From: Pleurotus djamor
Taxonomy: Eukaryota > Basidiomycota > Agaricomycetes > Agaricales > Pleurotaceae
DNA: 64,000 nucleotides
Direction: 5' to 3'
Assembly: GCA_029747585.1 (NCBI GenBank)
Contig: JAPEVF010000134.1
Span: 1 to 64,000, forward strand
This document shows, piece by piece, positions 57,503-64,000 of the stretch. Each line of letters opens with the position of its first letter. Position 1 is the first letter of the stretch. The position numbers and the translations under genes are program-made. The notes beneath the pieces are model-generated. The model was not told the origin of the DNA. It did not search any database and saw nothing but the letters and a program-made list of their open reading frames with translations.

Positions 57503-58039
57503 TTATTCTGACAATGGAGGCATTCTACGCACAACCTTTCCTTCGTTTCGGGCGTGTACCCTGAGTTTTTCGAGGAGAGGGGAGTCGACCCATCGCGGTG
57601 GAGGCGAGCGTTCCCCAGTCGCCCAATAGTAGATGTCCCAGTCAGGTTCATCAAGTAACTTCCCAAAAACGATGAGAACAAGCAAGTTCGGCATGGAATG
57701 AACACGTACTTTGTCGTAAACTCTCAATTCCTCCGCATCCATGCTCGATAGGTGGTCCCTCGCAAAGGTACTCAAGAGCAGGTCACTTTCGAGGGTTCCC
57801 CTCTTCCTTGACTGATAGACAAGTCTTGCACGAAGTGTATCAATGGACTCATTGTGTCGCGGAAGAGGCGTTGGTGCAGGGATGTCGGTGGGAGTCGTGG
57901 TATTTTGCAGGTGTTCTGGAGTATGCGGGAGAGGCCAGGGGTCGCCACAGCGTCGAGTGCTCGTCGAAAAGGCTCGCAGCGAGCGAAGTCTAATTCTGAC
58001 GCGGAAATGTTTCCTGCACGTCGCGGTGAACATGGACAA
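57503..58039 (-). CDS. SDH5: Succinate dehydrogenase assembly factor 2 (flavinator)
   Basis: Mitochondrial matrix factor required for covalent FAD attachment to the Sdh1 subunit. Two exons (58039-57710, 57658-57503) give about 161 residues. The intron is 51 nt, so the frame runs through it. The first 45 residues are basic and Ser-rich (TCRKHFRVRIRLRSLRAFSTSTRR), a clear mitochondrial presequence. The mature domain has IDTLRARLVYQSRKRGTLESDLLLSTFARDHL and LDEPDWDIYYWATGERSPP, the hallmark of the Sdh5/SdhE family. The start could also be the second Met (MFTATC). Confidence 0.93.
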   Translation of the reverse strand: MSMFTATCRKHFRVRIRLRSLRAFSTSTRRCGDPWPLPHTPEHLQNTTTPTDIPAPTPLPRHNESIDTLRARLVYQSRKRGTLESDLLLSTFARDHLSSMDAEELRVYDKVRVHSMPNLLVLIVFGKLLDEPDWDIYYWATGERSPPPRWVDSPLLEKLRVHARNEGKVVRRMPPLSE

Positions 58040-58362
58040 AAAACGTTGAGGGATTTGAAGGCTTTCAAAATGGCCAAGACAAAGATTGCCGGCGCTTAGC
58101 GCTTGTGCGGAGGCGCCCAGGCCAACATACCGTTTTTCGTATTCTTTCAGTCAAACGTATCTTCAACCGTAACCACCACCACCACCGCTGCTTCATCATC
58201 ACCGTTGTCACCGTTTTCTGCGACGTACACGCGTATAAACCCATAAACTTCCTCGTCGACGATTCAGATTCGGGATATTTAGAACGCGCAAGCTGTCTCG
58301 GCCCACAACCCATAACCAATCAGTACTTCAGTCCCCAAGTTCCTCTTTTTTCATCAATAAGT

Positions 58363-59989
58363 ATGGCTCAAAATGTCTCGTCGTCGTCAACGTGAGTCTA
58401 TTTCGGCTAAGTGGTGGCTACTGCTAACCTCGATGTCAACAGCCCAGCGAATGATAGCTGGAAAGCCTCCCTTCGCCCTCCCCCCAAAGACACTCGCCCC
58501 CAAACGGAAGATGTGACGGCCACAAAGGGCATGGAATTTGAGGACATGTTCCTCCGACGCGAACTCCTCATGGGTATTTTCGAAGCCGGCTTTGAACGAC
58601 CCTCTCCCATTCAAGAGGAAGCCATCCCCATGGCCCTCACCCACAGAGACATCCTCGCTCGCGCGAAAAACGGAACTGGTAAAACAGCAGCATTCGTTAT
58701 CCCATCATTACAACAAGTCGACGTAAACAAATCAAAGATTCAAGCCCTTCTCCTCGTGCCAACCAGAGAGTTGGCCCTGCAGACAAGTCAGGTCTGCAAA
58801 ATATTGGGGAAGCATATGGGCGTACAGGTTATGGTCACGACGGGTGGAACGACGCTTAAGGATGATATCCTTCGACTTTCGGAAACCGTTCACGTCCTAG
58901 TCGGTACGCCTGGCAGAATACTGGATCTTGCCGGCAAAAACGTTGCCGATTTGAGCGAATGCCCCGTGTTCGTTATGGACGAAGCGGACAAACTTCTTTC
59001 GCCCGAATTCACGCCAGTCATGGAGCAGCTACTTTCGTTCCTACCCAAGGAGAGACAAGTCATGCTGTTCAGCGCGACCTTCCCGATGATTGTGAAAGAT
59101 TTCAAGGTGCGCACGAGTCTTTGACACACGTCTTTTTGATGTTGATTGACCCTCCTTTGACGCGTAGGACAAATATATGAAGACCCCCTATGAAATCAAC
59201 CTTATGGACGAGCTCACACTCCGTGGTGTTACCCAATTCTATGCCTATGTCGAGGAACGACAGAAGGTCCACTGCCTCAACACCCTTTTCTCCAAACTCC
59301 AAATCAACCAATCCATCATCTTCTGCAACTCTACCAACCGTGTCGAACTTCTCGCGAAGAAAGTCACAGAGCTCGGATACTCGTGTTTCTACTCTCATGC
59401 GAAGATGCTTCAAAGCCATCGTAACCGCGTTTTCCACGATTTCCGTAACGGTGTTTGCAGAAATCTCGTCTGCTCTGATCTCCTTACGCGAGGTATCGAT
59501 ATCCAAGCCGTGAACGTTGTCATCAACTTCGATTTCCCCAAGTCCGCGGAAACGTATCTCCATCGTATCGGCCGTTCTGGACGATTCGGTCACCTTGGTC
59601 TTGCGATCAACCTCGTCACGTACGAGGATCGGTTCAACTTGTATAAAATCGAACAGGAGCTCGGTACAGAAATCCAACCAATACCGCAGGTCATCGACAG
59701 AAGCCTCTATGTTGCTCCTGGTGCTACCCCCGAGGAAACGCAGCAGCAGCAACAAGCCCAACAGCGTCAACAGGCTCAGGCTCAACAACAAAGGCAACAA
59801 CAAGCCCAACAAATTGTTGGCGCTGCGGCTGGTCAAGTCCCTGCGCGTCCACCGTCACAAGCGACGCAAGGACAGGTGGTTTACCAGAGTAATGGTCAGC
59901 CACCTGTTCGCCAACAGAATGGGGCACCGAGAAATGGAACGCCAAGTGGTTACCGTGGTTCCCCCGCTGCACCTGCGCCTCGGGCATAG
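58363..59989 (+). CDS. DHH1: DEAD-box RNA helicase Dhh1/DDX6
   Basis: Cytoplasmic helicase of P-bodies that promotes mRNA decapping and translational repression. Exons 58363-58391, 58443-59106 and 59168-59989 give about 504 residues, close to yeast. Motifs in order: Q-motif [22 protein letters not shown], Ia PTRELALQ, Ib [24 protein letters not shown], then [36 protein letters not shown] and [12 protein letters not shown]. The Dhh1-specific N-terminus [24 protein letters not shown] is present. The C-terminus is a Gln-rich low-complexity tail ([20 protein letters not shown]), as in fungal Dhh1, which supports condensate formation. Confidence 0.97.
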
Positions 59990-60795
59990 ACATCTCCGCG
60001 ACATCTTCGCGCTCATCCTGGTTATGGTTATTAACCGCTACAGTCATTCCTCGTTTCCCGTTTCCTTTGGTCTTCGGCACTTCGTCGTTACAACGCGACT
60101 TATGATCGGAATTGCTCCTCGCTTCCATCATCACTGTCTATAACATTCCCTCTCTCCCACACACTTACTTCATCCTTCATATCAACCTGTGTGTCCCACT
60201 TGTCACCTACTCTGACCGTCCCTAGGTTTACCTCCCTTCCACTCATTACCTGGTTGCCCATCCACCTGCTACGTCCCTCCTACTTACCTCTTAAGGCTCA
60301 CCTGTCGACTTAGCTACCCTACCTACCCGCCATATCACACCTTTGTACCTCCCTACGAGACGCTTTGGCAATACCATCCAATTTCCGCCCGAAGGTTGCG
60401 CAGCATCGTCCCCAGAGGCGAATTCCTTTGTCAAATTGAACGTTCCCTTGCTCCAACCACAAGTACTCCAAGGCTCTGTCAACCTGACATTTGGGGAGTT
60501 GATTCCACTCGTCTACCCTCTAAGTAAGTGGAGGCGCCATGTAGTCGTTGTGGAGCCCTACTCGGTGTATGGCCCCCATCAATGGTACCAACTATTGATG
60601 ACGTCGATGTTTAAGACCGCCAATACGCAGTGACAACATTGTGCATTGGTATGACGAAAATGAAACAGCTGATCTCCAATTAGACTCCAAGTGATATCTG
60701 TTATATAAAAGGTGATCTTCGGGGGGAACTCGTTACAACCCACAAACTCGGCTTTATTTCTACAACTTATCACAGACTTCACAAACTTTGACACT
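59990..60795. other. DHH1 3' region and CsbD-gene promoter
   Basis: The long C/T-rich 3' flank of DHH1 is followed by the promoter of the CsbD gene. A TATATAAAAGG box sits at about 60702-60712, 85-95 bp upstream of the start codon. A GGGGGG stretch follows it. Confidence 0.55.
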
Positions 60796-61265
60796 ATGTC
60801 TTCCCAAGAACCAAGGTGTGCATCCTTTTCTCACATACATGGATGTCGAACCTAACGCGCACGTTAGCAAAGCTACTGGTCAATTCCACTCTACGAAGGG
60901 TAACATGGTCGAAGGAGTCAGATTGCCCATTACCCCGCTCATCACTGTTCTAACCAGTCCTTTCACAGATTGGCAACCTCACTGGTGCTGAATCCTGGCA
61001 ACGCTCTGGAAAGGAAGAGCATGCTCACGGCGAGGCGGAGTATAATGCTGCCCGTGCACAAGGGTATGCCGAGGGTACTCAAGACCGTTTCGGTGGCAAG
61101 AAGGATTCCATCGTCGGCGCCGTCACCGGCGATCAGACCCAACAAACGCAAGGTGAGTCCATCTTCGCCTCTCCGGAGTGCAGCCACTCATTAGCGCCAC
61201 ACCCAGGCAACGTTCGCCACAATAAGGGCGAGGCTCAACAGGACATCAACCGCAATGCGTTTTGA
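60796..61265 (+). CDS. CsbD/Hmp1-like small stress protein
   Basis: Small hydrophilic protein of the CsbD-like family. Fungal members are often annotated as mismatch/cruciform DNA-recognition protein Hmp1, although biochemical support is thin. Four exons (60796-60815, 60868-60916, 60969-61152, 61207-61265) give about 103 residues. Visible: MSSQEPSKATGQFHSTKGNMVEG, IGNLTGAESWQRSGKEEHAHGEAEYNAA, QGYAEGTQDRFGGKKDSIVGAVTGD and a C-terminal QGNVRHNKGEAQQDINRNAF. The strong TATA box upstream fits an inducible, highly expressed gene. Confidence 0.88.
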
Positions 61266-61469
61266 TTGGGGCGGTATGGTATCAGCAGTAAGAGAAGAGT
61301 TTGTATCAATATGCCAATACAATGTCTATTGTGATTGAGCTCTCTACCCCTTTCGGCCATGCACTGAACCCTCATTCGGCTGCATACAAACAAAGCAAAC
61401 TAATTGACCTTTCAAATGACTCCGATTTACGACACAACGCTCATAAAATAAACTGATGTGAGTAAATTT

Positions 61470-61975
61470 CTCACCTTTACCAGTCTTCGGTGCCCAAGGA
61501 ACCGGGACACGCGACACAAAACTCGCCCTCACGGGGAGCTCGTCCAGGTGCCCATGTCCGTCGCCTTGGGTATCTTGAAGAGGGTAGTACTCGCTCGTGA
61601 GTCCGCACTACCCGTCGCACTGAAAGGTTCCATCACCCTAACCGGAATCCCTACCCCGTCCAAATGCCAGTCGCCATTGAGGCGATTCCTGGGTTGGTCT
61701 TGCGAGTAGGGCCCATCCGATCGGACATGGTCACCGTAACGCCGTATCTGTGCACTAGAGAAAGAATCGGGTAAATGAATATTCAATGAAAGACAAAAGA
61801 AGAGAAAGGAACTTACATTGTGAGGCCAGTAGCCTGGGATCCATCTTCGCGGACGCGACTGGTTTTATAGCTGGCTCACTTGTTGGAGTTTTGTTGACCG
61901 TGGCACAACTTGAAGTCGGACGCGTTGTGGTGGTGTGTTTGCTGACTCGCGCCACCCTAGTAACCTCCATCCAAA
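61470..61975 (-). ncRNA. Structured-RNA element I
   Basis: Minus-strand partner of H. CAACGCGTCC box at about 61930-61920. TATAAAA at 61869-61863. Exon 1 (61842-61817) has AGGCT-ACT-GGCCT, which still pairs with one G-U. The intron is 61816-61755 and the body starts at 61754. CCCTACTC (61712-61705) pairs with GGGGTAGGG (61657-61649). The body is almost identical to H, while the intron differs at many positions. It abuts the truncated ATPase gene. Confidence 0.62.
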
Positions 61976-62179
61976 TCGAATGGCAGCAAAGTTTTGTGTA
62001 TATTATCTGATTTACTGGTGGACCATACAGAAGATGCCATGAAAACTCCGTGGTGCACCAATATTGAAACCCTATAGGTAGGTAGCATCCTCAGACGCTT
62101 GACGTTGGCATGGGCCCGCAAGTCGAATACTATGTATATATACTGATTCAGCAGACCAGAAAACAGGTACAGAGAAGTC

Positions 62180-64000
<1,821 letters not shown>

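Noticed and set aside
24744..61975. Elements as Pol III SINEs
   Set aside because: No A/B boxes or terminal poly-A/T tract are consistent between copies. A TATA box at a Pol II distance and a spliced intron argue against it.

Overview
The window comes from a basidiomycete nuclear genome, most likely an agaricomycete. The evidence is dense spliced genes with roughly 45-80 nt GT-AG introns, a FunK1-type kinase, an agaricomycete-style multi-pass membrane protein, a CsbD/Hmp1-like stress protein, a P450 and a CACTA-type Tnp2 relic. Scattered single N bases and frame breaks point to a draft assembly.

Layout. 0.1-1.3 kb: SDR oxidoreductase with a frame break. 1.4-4.4 kb: a structured-RNA locus with three tandem bodies, then orphan gene X1. 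5.3-19.1 kb: housekeeping block (eIF2alpha and SmD1 head-to-head, mitochondrial AsnRS, an APH-like kinase, tRNA-Ile, RFC1, HEM13, FunK1 kinase). 19.8-21 kb: decayed Tnp2 transposase. 22.3-24.5 kb: NOC4. 24.7-36.8 kb: accessory segment with four copies of the structured-RNA element (B-E), orphan genes X2 and X3, a decayed inverted partial copy of NOC4, other gene fragments and a multi-pass membrane protein. 37.6-47.3 kb: single-pass membrane protein, condensin CAP-G/Ycg1, ferric reductase. 47.5-49.3 kb: elements F and G. 50.1-51.8 kb: Rap1-like BRCT-Myb protein. 54-56.4 kb: P450. 56.6-62 kb: elements H and I in inverted orientation around SDHAF2, DHH1 and the CsbD gene. 62.2-64 kb: 5'-truncated ENA-type P-type ATPase running off the window.

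The most interesting content is a dispersed family of nine promoter-bearing, intron-containing, apparently non-coding elements. A typical copy has an upstream ACAACGCG-like box, a TATA box, a tiny hairpin exon of about 20-25 nt that abuts the 5' splice site, a 54-66 nt intron, and an exon 2 of about 200-300 nt. Exon 2 contains a closing helix whose two strands change together between copies, a conserved CAAGACC-like internal segment, a conserved CTTTCAGT-like segment, and a small hairpin followed by GAGTTT-TGTGT-CGTG. Between near-identical copies the exon body looks more conserved than the intron, and substitutions do not look protein-coding. I do not recognise the family. All three orphan X genes sit next to a copy, which suggests linkage between the two families. 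This could not be tested by search here.

Recurrent pathways are translation and RNA metabolism (eIF2alpha, SmD1, AsnRS, DHH1, NOC4), chromosome biology (RFC1, condensin CAP-G, Rap1-like), and mitochondrial or redox metabolism (HEM13, SDHAF2, ferric reductase, P450, SDR). Neighbouring genes are not in operons. Order is informative mainly for divergent promoters and for duplicated accessory segments.
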